A stretch of DNA of 64,000 nt, from positions 9,456,501 to 9,520,500 of the forward strand of contig CM034131.1 of the NCBI GenBank assembly GCA_019914995.1, in the 5' to 3' direction. Shown here one piece after another: positions 22,774 through 35,010 of this stretch (within the stretch, counting starts at the first letter, position 1; each line of letters opens with the position of its first letter). The DNA is from Acanthochlamys bracteata (Eukaryota; Streptophyta; Magnoliopsida; Pandanales; Velloziaceae). A program made the position numbers and the translations under genes. The notes under the pieces are model-generated. The model saw nothing but the letters and a program-made list of their open reading frames with translations. It ran no database searches and was not told the DNA's origin.

Positions 22774-24683
22774 TGTTGGGTTTTTCCTTTTGTGTGGAGT
22801 TGACCCAAAATTCATATAGTTAAAACCCATATGAAGAGGTAAGGATATTTTTATCTTTTTTTTTTTAAAATGAATTTTTAGGGTTTGTATACTCTATGCT
22901 GCAGCCACCATCAAGAATAAGAATATATATATATATATATATATGAGAAGTTATTATTTTGCTGTATAGTTTGATCAAATACCGGATGAACGTTGATTTG
23001 ACGTCCGATTGAGCTGAAATTTGGTCAGCGTGTTTTCAGCGGATAGTTCTTCAATCTGAATGGTGGAGATCGTATTCGGAGTTCTCTACGTGCAGATTCT
23101 TACGTATTTATGAAGCCACTGATTTTAGTTAGATCTCTCTAATTCTTTTTTATGGTTTGCCAAAATTGTTGAATTTTGAGATATATAATTGTATGTCTCT
23201 AATTTTAACTAGAGAGAATTTGTGTATTTCTATTATTGTGATAGTGGAGGTTTGTTGGTTGCCATAGTTTTTACTCCTTACGTTGAGAAAATTTTTCACG
23301 TAAATTGCCTGTATTTATGTGCATCGAATATTTGCCGAAAGTATTGCTCTATTTGGTGGTTTCCTATTAGGTTCACACAAGAGAGGGATATGTTTTATTT
23401 CCGTTGCATGCTTTACATGTTGTGTTGAATATTGGTAGAGACGGTTTTATCCCATCAAGTGGTATCAGAGTCGATGGTTTGGCAGATAGTTCGATGCACG
23501 TAGTAGCTCTCACTGACAGTGGGTGAGCATGTTAAGAGCAGTGTGATTCACATAGAGCTTCCGCAAAATGTGAGCGAGAATTCGGAGCAAGTTGAGCTCT
23601 GATGGCTGGCTCTTTGTTGCGCAGACGGTGCGCAGGTGAGGCGACCGGCGCATATTATAGCTCTAGCTGGTCATGCGATGAGCAGGTTAAGAGCAGTGTG
23701 ACTTACATGGGCTTTCGTAAGGTGTGATTAAAAATTCGGAGCAAGTTGGGCTCTGATGGATAGCTCTTGATGTGCGGTAATAGTGCTCGAGGCCAAGTGG
23801 CTAGGAATCTGAACGATTGACGTACTTGGTGCGCGATAGTGTGTTTGGATGAGAAAAAAATATGGATGACTCACTCTTGAGGGGGAGATTGTTGGTTAAG
23901 AGTGAGTAAATTAGTCCCACATTGAATAAGGATAGGATAAAAAGGAGGTTAATATATTAGAGAGTTTTATAACCTATTGGTTTAAGCTTTTAGGTTGGAT
24001 TGGGCTTTCTAGTGTATGAATCGGACCCTTCAGGTGTCTTATCTTGGTTAACTTCTCCGATATTGTATCTCTCCAACAGTGATATCAGAGCCGATGGTTT
24101 GACAGAGAGTCCGATGCACATAGTAATTGTTGCTGACAGTGGGTGAGCATGTTAAGAGCAGTGTGACTCATATAAAGCTTCTGCAAATGTGAGCGAGAAT
24201 TCGGAATAAGTTGGGCTCTGATGGCTGACTCTTTATTGCGCAGGTGAGGCGACCGGCGTATGTTATAACTCTAGCTGATAGTGCGATGAGCAGGTTAAAT
24301 GCAGTGTGACTTACATGGGCTTCCGCAATGTGTGAGTAAAAATTCGGAGCAAATTGAGCTCTGATGGATAGCTCTTGATGTGCGATAATGGTGCTCAAGG
24401 CCAAGCGGCTGAGAATTTGAGCGATCGACGTATTTGGTGCGCGATAGTGTGTTTGGATGAGGAAAAATATAGATGACTCACTTTTGAGAGAAGATTGTTG
24501 GGTTAAAAGTGAATAAATTAGTCCCACGTTGAATAAAAATAGGATAAAAAGAGAGTTAATATACTAGAGAGTTTCATAACCTATTAGCTTAAATTTTTAG
24601 ATTAGATTGGGCTTTCTAGTGTATGGACCGGACCTTTCAGATATCTTATTTTGATTAACTCTCCGATATTATATCTTCCGACA
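22774..24683 (+). mobile_element. Chimeric, non-coding LTR retroelement (TRIM-like) inside the xylanase relic
   Basis: The element starts TGTTGGG, ends CCGACA, and is flanked by the 5-bp duplication GAAAC (22769-22773, 24684-24688). The first terminal unit (22774-23457, ending CCCATCA) is followed by a primer-binding-site-like TGGTATCAGAG at 23460, complementary to initiator Met-tRNA. Two shorter LTR-like units (23890-24078 and 24496-24683, about 188 bp each) resemble each other but not the first. A purine tract GAGGGGGAGAT precedes one of them. The two internal stretches also resemble each other and contain further sub-repeats. No coding remains. It looks whole in outline but is a mosaic, and of moderate age judging by the divergence of the two short LTRs. 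Confidence 0.8.
22926..22943. repeat. (TA)n microsatellite
   Basis: A run of TA dinucleotides inside the first terminal unit of the inserted LTR element. Confidence 0.9.
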
Positions 24684-24960
24684 GAAACTTCAACTACACG
24701 GAAGCAGACGTGCTCCTCGATTTCTGTACTGAAAATTATATGCAGGTAAGAGGCCATTCCATTTTCTGGGCTGTTGATGGTGCAAGACCGATCTAAGTAT
24801 GGAACTCTTTGGAATTGTAGAGGATACCATGGGCATGCTCACAGGCATTCATTGTTGGTAGAGGAGACTCGCGTTTTGCGCTAGATGATCTACGTATTAC
24901 CGTGATAACTTTCGATGCTACTCTACACATTTTAAGTAAAATACAAAGAATATTTTGTTT

Positions 24961-25446
24961 AGCTGCGATTGTTACTACTACTTGTTTCTGAAAGTAAACA
25001 TAACGAAAATTTCAAACCTTTACATCTGAGATCTGTGATGCCTTCACTATCCCATTCAGTGCTGAGTTTAGCTCTTCAGGAATGTTTACTTTTGAGTTAC
25101 CTTCAAAAAAATTGAACAGACACTTGTAAGAAACTATACGAGTGAATCAGATAAAATTGATGTTAATTTGAACGCAGCAAGTTATTGATCACCAGATTTA
25201 CACAAAAACTAACAAGCCATATTCACCAGAAAAGCGCAAGCGTAGTAGATCGATCAACTAAGAACATATAAAAGCATAAAAAGACATCAAAGGTGCTAAG
25301 AGATGCAAGAAAGTGTAGACAAACAATGCCTAATTACACCGAGAACTAAACAACATATCACTGACATAGTGCACTATCACTCGGAGAATGTTTGAGCTGA
25401 AAATATTATTACATAGTTAGAAGATGAAAATGAACATAATGATCAA
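24961..25446. other. Spacer between the xylanase relic and the KNOX gene
   Basis: Nothing coding is seen. The part next to 25446 is probably the 3' UTR of the minus-strand KNOX gene. Confidence 0.5.
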
Positions 25447-28372
25447 TCATGGACCAAGCCTGAATGCGCCATCGTGCATGTACGGTCCGTCCAAGTAAAA
25501 CGCAGCTGTGTTGTAGGGATGGTAGCCATCCATCATCACAAACTGCATGTCCTCTGTTGGCTTCCAGTGCCGCTTCCTTTGGTTAATGAACCAGTTGTTT
25601 ATCTGCTTCTGATCAAGACCAGTTGATTCTGCTAGCGCCACTTTTTCAGATTCCTGATCAATCCAAGCATTTAAATGCAAAGTCATGATTACACAAATTA
25701 TATGCTGAGATTTAACTATCTCAGGGCTGTAAATGTTGAAGGTTCTTACCGAAGGATAAGGCCACTTATAATGGAGCTCCCACCAGTTGAGAAGCTTCTG
25801 CCGAGCCTCCTTTGGGAGCTTTCCTTTCTTTTTCTTCTTGGACAATTCCTGCCTCAGGCTGCTCAAATACCCACTGTACTTCTTTAGAAGATGGTGCTTT
25901 AGTTCTCTGTCTTCAGCTCGTGGATCTATCTCTGCTTGATTATCTGCTTCTCCACCGCTTTCGTCCTGGTCATCTTCAGAGGATCCAGCTCCATCACCTA
26001 TGTCATCTGAACAAATACTATGCTACATTAAAGCATAGAAACCAAAGAGCAAGTTGTAATTTGAATGCATATAAGCTTTAGAAAAATACAATAAAAGATC
26101 GTATCCTGAAAAGTAGGAATCTCATTGACTATATTTCCAAATAGAGTCACAAGCCACAAATCATTACCGCTCACATTCCGAAAGAATAACTCACAAATAC
26201 AATAGTCAGGGAACTTCAAGTTGTATAGCATAGAAAGGGACAAATCTTGAATCTCTTTACAATGGTGCAAGCTAACCATCTCAATGCATAAAATCAACTA
26301 ACAGACCATGATTTCCAAACACTGAAACAATGCAGCCGTATCATTTACGCACATACTACTTAAGATTAACTCTACACATCCAAAATATTTCCTAGCAAAT
26401 TCATAACTCTAATCAGTGCTGGGCAACAAAATTCATTAAACACCCGACGCTAATTAATCACCATTAAAGTTTCATTTTCATGCTGATACAGATGAGCATA
26501 AACTTATCAAGAAGGCTATATTAGAAACACTTTCCTATCAAGCAAACCAAATAAAACCAGCCTATATTCCTTTCACCTCTGAAAAAAGAAAACTTATACT
26601 TCAACCTTTTTCTTTCATTCCTTTTTTCAGGATTAGATATATAATCAAGCATTACCCTGAAAGCCGTTCAGCTTATTTCGTAAAATCAGTGGTACATATA
26701 TACATATATACAGTTCATCTGCTTCTAAGGAACATTGTGAAATGCTTATACATATGATTAGGTAAAAAGAAAAAGAAGAGTAAAATAGAAGAATTAAAGA
26801 AAGAAAACTGAGTGAATCAAGCTACAGCTAGTGATAAGAATGGTATCCTTTGGCAACCTAGATGCCCACAGCTTCTAACACTAGCAATAATACATATAAA
26901 GAACTGGTTGAAGATATCTATATAGGAGTTAAAGTACTGATTAGACCATAAACTAATAGATGTAAGATTTTGTCTATCTATATTTAAACCATTTAAATGT
27001 TCTTCCCAAGACCTATTTTATAAAGAGTTCAAGTTTGGGAAACCTATATATAATGTCAGCTCCAATGATCTAAGCTTATTGGACTCTGAACACATATCTG
27101 CTGTTCTCCATCAACTAACTACAATTAACATTATATATCCCATTTGTCTTCGTCTTCATACACCTTATAAAACAAAAACTACACTCTCTTATGGCTTCAA
27201 AGTTTCAAAGAGTGTTAAACAAATGGAAGAGATAGATATAGAAAGATTTTTGCACTGTTGATGACGGTGGTACTACTATAGTAGTCCACTCGGGAAGAAT
27301 CAAACCCATTAATGGAGAGACCAAGAAATAATGAAAACATTTTAAATTTTTTTCTTGCGTGAATGAAGGGAGATAAGACATAGAGCTTGTAGTAGCAGTG
27401 CTACTACTGTTTGCAGAGTAAAGTTTCTCAGAACCCTAAAGACACTGTTTGTAGTCTTTCTCGATTCTGATAAATCTATGATCGATAAAGGTAGTGAGGA
27501 AGTTGGGGCAAACTAAGATGATCACTGAGATCCGAGGAATGTCGGCTGCAGGTGCTTAATTAATTAATGTTCAGTACAGTTAATTGTTTGTATTGTTGAA
27601 GTACCGTATGAGAAAACGCGAGCAGAACCGTTGGTGAGGGAGTTGAACTGAGACTCAGCTTGCCGGAGGAAATCCAACGCTTCTTCGATTGGCCGGGCAA
27701 GTTCTTCTCTATACTTGGCCAACATGTTGCAGTATGCCTCCTGCGCGGAATCCCCCGAATGCTATCTATAATTTCCCAATGTATATTAAAGAATTCCAAA
27801 GTGAAATACAAGAAAGAGATTAAACCATGAACTGATCAAGCTCAGGATCTGATGCTGAATAATGGCGACAAATCGTCGATGCACGATGCCTGACCTCAAG
27901 CTCTTGTCCCACTGCCGATAGCCGAGCCGCTACGTCCGGCGGTGCTCCAACCTATATATGAATTTATATAAAACATTTGTTAATATCACGAGAAATTCAA
28001 AATCTTCTAAATGATTAGGGGAGAATTTAACGGATATCTAACCTTTTGGCACTCAAGGTAAGCAGCAAGAAGGGCAGAGTACTGAGGATGTGCGATGATT
28101 TTAGCCTTTGCAGCTTCGAAATCACGCACGGCAGCTGTTTCCGTTCTTATTCTGATCATATCCTGCTGCTGATGCTGAGAAGATGAACCAGCAATACTGA
28201 CTTCTTCAGCTTTCAGTGCTTCATGTTGGTGCAAACTAGACACAGCTGCAACATAATTATCTGTTCCAAACATGTTCGACGAACTCGGTTGCGATGGCGC
28301 TGCTGCTGTCGTAGGATACGTGAAGCTGCCTACCGCCCTTGTGGCACCACCCAGATTAACGAACTCGTCCAT
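25447..28372 (-). CDS. Class I KNOX homeobox transcription factor (KNAT1/Knotted1-like)
   Basis: Five exons, 28043-28372, 27826-27951, 27605-27740, 25750-26006 and 25447-25653, join in phase to give 351 residues. KNOX1 spans the exon 1/2 junction ([39 protein letters not shown]). KNOX2 begins at [22 protein letters not shown]. The ELK motif ([21 protein letters not shown]) and a TALE homeodomain with the PYP loop ([32 protein letters not shown]) follow. The intron between WPYPS and ESEK is the conserved KNOX position. The C-terminus ([17 protein letters not shown]) resembles BREVIPEDICELLUS/KNAT1, but the N-terminus is short, so I assign only class I. These proteins pair with BELL partners in the nucleus and maintain meristem identity. 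The 1.6-kb third intron (26007-27604) may hold regulatory sites, as known for other KNOX genes. Confidence 0.95.
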
Positions 28373-29330
28373 TTGTTAATTAACCTACACAGTGATCAGT
28401 AGTATATGTAAGCGAAAGAGGGAAACCGTAATAATTAAGAAAAGAAACAAAAATCAAAGTTAGCTAGAAAGGAGACACCCCCCAGTCATTTCATGGTTGA
28501 AATGGAAGGGGAAAACTGAAGCTAGATAGCAAGAAATTAAACAAGCAGCAGAGATAACATTTCACGACATGAATGAATGTAAATGTCTACATGTGTGTGC
28601 AAGAGAAATCAAGAAATGAGAAGGGAAATTAAAAGGCTGGCTGGCATATGGGTATCTATGCTGGCTGTGCTAGCTAGGGTGCTGGTGGCTTTCATGTCGT
28701 ACGTCAAATCAAAAATGAATTGAAGAAGAAGTAGATGATGATGATGATGAGTTCTTTCTGCAGATAATAGCAAACAAGATCAAGCAAAACATTTACCCAG
28801 CTAGAAAAACAGTATTTACAAATAGAAATCAATCGATCTATCTATCGATCAAAGAAGAATATCTAACTTTACATAGATAAATATCATGAAAAATAAAACA
28901 GCAAGTACAGAAGCAAGTTGAGCGAAGCATAATTAATAAACCTGGCTTACCAGAGAAAGAAATAGTACTGGAGGGTATAGAGAAAAAGATAGAAGAGTAT
29001 GTAGTGGGTGGGTTGGTTGAGAGGAGTCGCACATGCGACGGAGGGAGGCGGAGGAGCTAAGCTAAGCTATAAGTTCCTGCTCCGCCATGTGAGGAGGAGG
29101 AGGGGATCATTGATCGGCGCACTAGGAAGATAGAAGGGTAGATCGTAGATAGCAGTAGGTTTATTAGGATTATGGCTGGAAGCTAGCTAGAGTGATAGAT
29201 GAGAAAGGATACAAACAGTGGTCGGGGACATGGCCGGCAAACAATGAATGGGCCAATGGCCACACCGCCTGATCATGTGTTGGACAAGACCTGCGATAGA
29301 TAGATTGAGAGCACCTTGCAGCCTCTCAGA
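28373..29330. promoter_or_regulatory. 5' leader and promoter region of the KNOX gene
   Basis: This region is immediately upstream of the KNOX ATG on the minus strand and is less AT-rich than the DNA beyond it. It carries GAT/GAA simple tracts near 28725-28752 and an ATCTATCTATCGATC tract near 28840. No open frame looks coding. The promoter role is inferred from position only. Confidence 0.4.
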
Positions 29331-29544
29331 AAAGTGATGCTTTTGAGCTTAATAAATACAATTAGAGGCATATTTGAGATTGCTTATTAATTCATAAGCT
29401 TTGTTTTAATTAAAAAAAAATTATGCACAATTTTTAGAAAGTTTTTTAAATATTTTTTAAACTATAAATAAAATACAAATTATAAAATAATAATTTAAAG
29501 CCTTTTATTGAATTTCTTTCAATAAATAGTTTTTGAACATTTTC

Positions 29545-29775
29545 AAAAGTCGTTTGATTCAACTTATCAAAAATTTAATTTTTATTTTATATTTTTTATA
29601 AATAAAAAATTTATTTAAAAATTTAGAAAATATAAAAAATTTATATAATAATTTTTTATTATTTATTTTATTATTTTTTAAAAATAAAAAATATAACTTA
29701 TTTTGTAAAAATATAAAAATATTTTTTATTTTAAAAAATTTTTATTTTATAAGTAATTTCAAACACACCAGTAAT
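29545..29775. repeat. Inverted copy of an AT-rich MITE-like family
   Basis: On the minus strand it begins GGTGTGTTTGAAATTACTTA and follows the same block order as the plus-strand copies at 16018 and 32850. Confidence 0.6.
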
Positions 29776-32700
29776 ATTTATTTCCTAATATTTTTTATAA
29801 AAATAAATTAATACACAAAATAAAATCAATAAGCTTGCTTTGATGTTTTAGTTAATATAATTATTTATGTTGTTTTGCTTGTAGCAATATTCTTCTATTT
29901 GGACCGTAGGATCAACTCACTGCTACAAAAGATAAAACTCACTCTCGAACGCACGCACTAACTAGAGACTCGAAACATTTAGACAAGAATTTTTAAGTTC
30001 ATTCAAAATGTGCTATGTTATGTAATACTCATATGATTGAAAACTAAGATAGAGAAACATATATAAAATATATAAAAATGAGAAGTTATAAAATATCATA
30101 CATATACTCTTTTTATATAACAAAAATATAAATATATTTATATAGACAACATTCGTATTTTTTTATCTTATTATCTAATTAAATGATCATATAGTTAAAT
30201 TTATTCTATATTTATAATAGTATAGTTAAATTGTATTTGTTTTCTGCAGTTATAAGTAATTATTGAATTATAATTATCTCATAATTTGATCTAAAGAAAT
30301 TTAATTAAGAAACAGTTTAGCAAAATGTTTTTAGAAAAAAATATATATATAAAAATAGAAGCATCCTATTTTTAAAAACACTATAGAACAATATTTTAAT
30401 TACAATGCCTCAAAATTAATTTTTACAGTTAAATAAATAGTTATAAATTAAATTTTTTTATAAAAATTTAGTTCATTCAATTATAATTTATTTACTTTTT
30501 TATCAAAATGTATGACATACTTTTTTTAGTTTTTATTTTTTTATTATTTTGATCAAAAAATAAATATATATTTATTCTTAATTTGATTGAATTAAAATTT
30601 TATTAAAAAATTTTAGTTCATAATTTTTATATTTAACTATGAAAATTATGTTTGAAATATCGTAACAAAACTCTATGTTACCGCTAACAATGAAAGTGCT
30701 ACTATTATTATTATTATATATATATAATTATTACGGTGTGTTTTGGTCAGTGGGTTATTAACTGCGACCCAATTTTTAAATTATCGATCCGGTCCCATGT
30801 TGTTGCAGTCGGTGAATGGCGATGAGTGAAGGCAATAAGAATGCCTCTTCGGCGCGAACGTCGCTGTTTGTGTTTGCTTAGCAGAAAAATGCGTTAAGAA
30901 ATCTAAAAGATATTAGCAGACAGCGCCTGGAGATCTCAACTCCGTCGTGGGATCTCCACAGCCATCAGTTCCATTCTTTTATTTTTTTCTCTTTCAAATC
31001 ACATCCCAACTCTCTCTACCCCATCTTAACAAACAAACACTTCCTTTGTGTTCTTTCTTTATTCTATTGCTTATTAGCTAGGGTTTATAACTATAGATCG
31101 CATGATAAATTAAACCTTCAAAGTTTATATCATGGATGTGTTCGTTCGTGATCAGTGATTTTTGTTCGGAATTCATTATGATTTTTGTTTTTCTGAAATA
31201 GACACCTAACTAGCTGCAGGCTGGAAAAGAAAGAGACCAACAAACTTGCCAAAAAGAAGATAATTTACTTTATTAAAGATAATGCATGAGCTTTTCTTCT
31301 TGTTGGTTTTTAGAAAACCAATAGTTAACTTATAGTCTAGATAGCTCGCTCGCTAGATGGGAATAATATTTTTCACTTCAAGAGTTAGTAGAGTAGAGAG
31401 ATGCGAAAATCTTAGCAGCTGGAAGAAGAAAGCGACGGAAAGATTTAAAAAACAAAAGCATCTTCAAAACTAACCTATCAGATGCAGATTAATACCCTCT
31501 ATCCTACCTAGTTCACTGCATCGATTTATGCTTTAGTTGAAATTAGTCTCTGTTTTTAATGTTGAGAACGCATTCTATGAAAAAGAGAATTATTATGTTG
31601 ATCAGAAGCTGATGATCAACTGGCTCAAGAAGTAGATGAGATTGGTCAGAGCTAGAAAATAATCTCATGCATATATGCTTGGGAAACCGAGTTGACTGAT
31701 TGTACCAAAACTTTTGCAGGACTCCCTCCCACGTTCAGAAAAGACTACTCGTGTTTATCACAGAGATCTCTGCAACATCCAAACATATACACACTCGTTG
31801 CATGCAGAAAGGAAAAAAAATACGCTACTACTACTATATTCCCCGTGTATTCCGCGCTATTTTTACGTACTTTTGTTAGTAAAAGTTCGCTTTTTGTTTT
31901 GGTTTGTTTAGCGGTTGTCTTCCATTCAAAGTAAGAGTATTTCAGTCTTCTGTAGTTTTGATTCTTTGATTCAGGTGGACCTGATCGCTCGACGACAAAG
32001 TTCAAACTTCAACTTCAACTTCAAAGCTGTTCTTGCAGCTACTGCTGTTTTTTTATCGTTTTTAATTAACAAATTTTGGTTCTGATCAACGTGTAGATAT
32101 ATACGCGTGCATGCTGGATCGCCACTTCCCCATGCAGTCAAATTAATTGGGGCTTCATTATTCAATACACTGCTAGCTGCTGCATGCTTCAATGGGGTTC
32201 TCTGTTTCAACTCTGACTTCAGGTGCCTTCACTTGTGTTCTTTCTCCCTCCTAATCAATGACGACTGGAGAAAGAATTTAAAATCCAATCCTCAAACTTC
32301 TAGTTAATTTAAAACATTATTTGCGCAGATTACATTACTCAATAATATCATCAGGTATTTTATGAAATGGATTTATCATATATCGATCTTCTCATCTTAT
32401 GATCCATTAATCTACAGGCATTATGTGACTCAACTAAAATTTCGACTCATTGAGTTTGGTAAAATTCAGCGAGACTTAACAGTCTTCTTATAATTAAAAG
32501 TGTCTGATTCCAATGATATGAGAGGATTGAGTTTCTGAAGGATTTCTATTGTTGTATGAAGGATGCAAAAGGGTTATAAGACAAGAAGTGACTAATAAAC
32601 AGTGTGATGGGAATTTTTTTGTTCTTTCATGAATGAAACAGGTCATGTAGCAATGTCTCACTAACTTCATATAATTGATCCAAATAATCAAATCCCAACA

Positions 32701-32849
32701 TGTGGGTTAAATCAAATTTGATAGATTGATAATTTCATGGAAATATACCCAGACACCATGTCTCCTCCAAGCATCTTTGTTTTTCCCCTTTTTTTTTCAA
32801 ATTCACATTGGTTGGTTCTCAATTTGCAGGTATGATGGCTGTAGCTAGT

Positions 32850-33110
32850 TGATTTAGTGGGCTTTTAAAAATATTTATAAAATAGATTTTTTAAAAATAA
32901 AAGATATTTTTATTTTTTAGAAATAAATTTTATTTTTTATTTTCAAAAAAAATAATATATAATAAAAAATCTCACTACATAAAAGTTTTCTATATTTTTT
33001 AAATTTTTAAATAAATTTCTAAATACTTATATAATATATATATTAAAAAATATATAATTAAAAATTAAAAGTTATTTTTTTAGTAAGTTAAATCAAACAG
33101 CTCCTTAGTC
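32850..33110. repeat. Best-preserved copy of an AT-rich MITE-like family
   Basis: It contains TATTTATAAAATAGATTTTT, then ATATTTTTATTTTTTAGAAA, AAAAAATCTCACTACATAAA, AAATTTTTAAATAAATTTCT and ATTAAAAATTAAAAG. These blocks recur in the same order at 11395, 16018 and 39050, and inverted at 29545 and 34845. Confidence 0.65.
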
Positions 33111-34844
33111 CATGAATGTTGTCTATGATTTTTATGAAATTATTGACTACTACCTTTTTAGTTCTAATCTCTAATTTTCTTGGTATATAATTTATATACA
33201 TTTATGTAGGCAACTTCCATTTCTTCCGAGTTACGATGTAGAATTATACTCTCATTTTTTTCATGTTATGGTTTATTTTCTTTGCTTAAAAATTGATTTA
33301 TAAAAAATAAAAATTTTAATAAATGTGTAAACATATTTAAAATAAATTTATTAAAACTAAAATATAGGAAATTACTTCAAATACGAAAATAACAATGCAA
33401 ATGTCTAATACAGCTAACCAACTCTTACACACTTTGGACGTGCTTCAAAATCTAGTTTTGAATTGAATTTCTGCAAGTACATTTTTGAAATATATTTTAA
33501 GTAAATTTATAAAGTGACTTTATTTTTATGTTTCTTTTTTTTTTTTTTTTTTGCGTTAATTTTGCTTTGAAAGAGTTAAAGTGAATTTCTTTTCTCAAAA
33601 AATTGTTTTTCTAATCAGAAAAACAAAAGGAAAAGAAATTCATTTCCTTCAAACTCTAATGCTAGGGATTCCAAAAACAATTAAATCTCAAGCTAATCCA
33701 TTAGCTAAACCAGAAATAATTCTGAAGTTTAGTGCATTACAAATATAAGAGGCAGGCATAAATATGTTCCGTGATTAAGGCCCAAATAAAAACCAAAGCT
33801 GCTAGACATATTTCCTGGGCAGTAACTAATATGGGCCCAACACAGAGTCCTTTATAAACAGACTAACCTGGGCCCAACTTTTTCTCGGACCGCGCGGGAA
33901 TCTCGCGGGGTCTGTTGGTGTACCTGCACCGAACAGGGTGTCTTTATTTTAGGATAAATTTAAATTTTTAGAAATGAATTTAAAAATTAAAATAATAATA
34001 ATAAATAATTTTTTATATTAATTTTGTATTAATAGTAAGTTTTAAAATTAAATTTTAAAATACAATTATTGATAAAAAATTTATTTTAAAATTTTTATTG
34101 ATTTTGTATTAAAAATAAATTTGAAAAAAGTAAAATTTGTGCTATTTTATACATTCCCGCTTAATGACCTCCCAGAGACATCATTAGAATAACAGATGAA
34201 ATAATTTATTTTAAGAAAAAAAATCTCAACAATAAATTTAAGATCATTTTAAATGTAAAATAAACGTAAAGAAATTTTTTTAAAATAATTAACAAAGAAA
34301 CCCATTTTTAAAGTTCATTTTTATTACACTCAAGTCTGAATAAATTTTATTTCATAGACAATTTATCCCAAAATTTACAAATTTATTGTTAATTAATTTT
34401 TTATCAAACTTAATTTTATCCAAATTTAGTATTTAAAACTAAATTTTATATATTAAAGCACACTCTACAAGTTTCTCTTGCATCCACCGCATTATCAAAG
34501 GCATGTATAAACTAGATTTTACGAAAATAATTTAATAAAAATAATTTTTGATAAATTGATAAAGGTAAAGTTTAGAATAAAAATTAAAACACGCAATATA
34601 TAGAATTTAAAATTAAATTTTAATTAAAATAAAATTTTATGTAATAATAAAAGTAAAATTGAGAACAACAAACTCAAATTTTAGATTGAAAAACTTAAAA
34701 TTTTAATTAAAATATATTCTAAATATTATATGATAAAAGAGTAATTTGGTGATGTCACTTCAGTGGCAAGATCACTCAAACTGTTCTTTTGTGTTGTGCT
34801 TTATTTTTGGCTTGCCCTTGGTGATGTTATTTCATTCCTTTTTT

Positions 34845-35010
34845 TGTTTTTAAAAATAATAACTTTTTAATTTTTAATTTTTTATTTTATAATATATATT
34901 TTATAAATATAAAAAAATTTAAGTAATAAACTTTTTTATTTTTTAATAAATTAAAAATATATTTTATTTTAGAAATTTTTTTATTTATAAAGTAATTTCA
35001 AACTTACAAT
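34845..35010. repeat. Partial inverted copy of an AT-rich MITE-like family
   Basis: On the minus strand it starts with AGTTTGAAATTACTTTATAA and ends near TTAAAAATTAAAAAGTTATT, matching both ends of the family with a shortened middle. Confidence 0.5.

Larger units (their letters stand above)
21199..24960 (+). pseudogene. GH10 endo-1,4-beta-xylanase pseudogene (RXF12/XYN-like)
   Basis: Fragments of a plant xylanase with N-terminal carbohydrate-binding modules can be read in order. They include DDENIILNPAIEDGLN near 21350, FFASATER near 21490, a linker resembling VEGPPSGTDKLLDTYGG near 21850, GVNIIQNSNLDGP near 21980, GAGLQIFPVDRKGRFNHLKK near 22420, and the start of the catalytic domain (MRTNMDNEDFNDIF, NFDWAVFGNELKWYWTEAEKGN) near 22660-22773. 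After the inserted element come NFNYTEADVLLDFC and RGHSIFWAVDG. The rest of the GH10 domain, including both catalytic glutamates, is absent. In-frame stops and frame changes occur throughout (for example after QNPCA near 21437), and intron-like junctions remain, so this is a decayed genomic copy and not a retrocopy. The intact enzyme would degrade xylan in the cell wall. Confidence 0.87.

Noticed and set aside
31692-31934. Short frames in the low-AT island
   Set aside because: Overlapping frames on both strands without domain or codon pattern.
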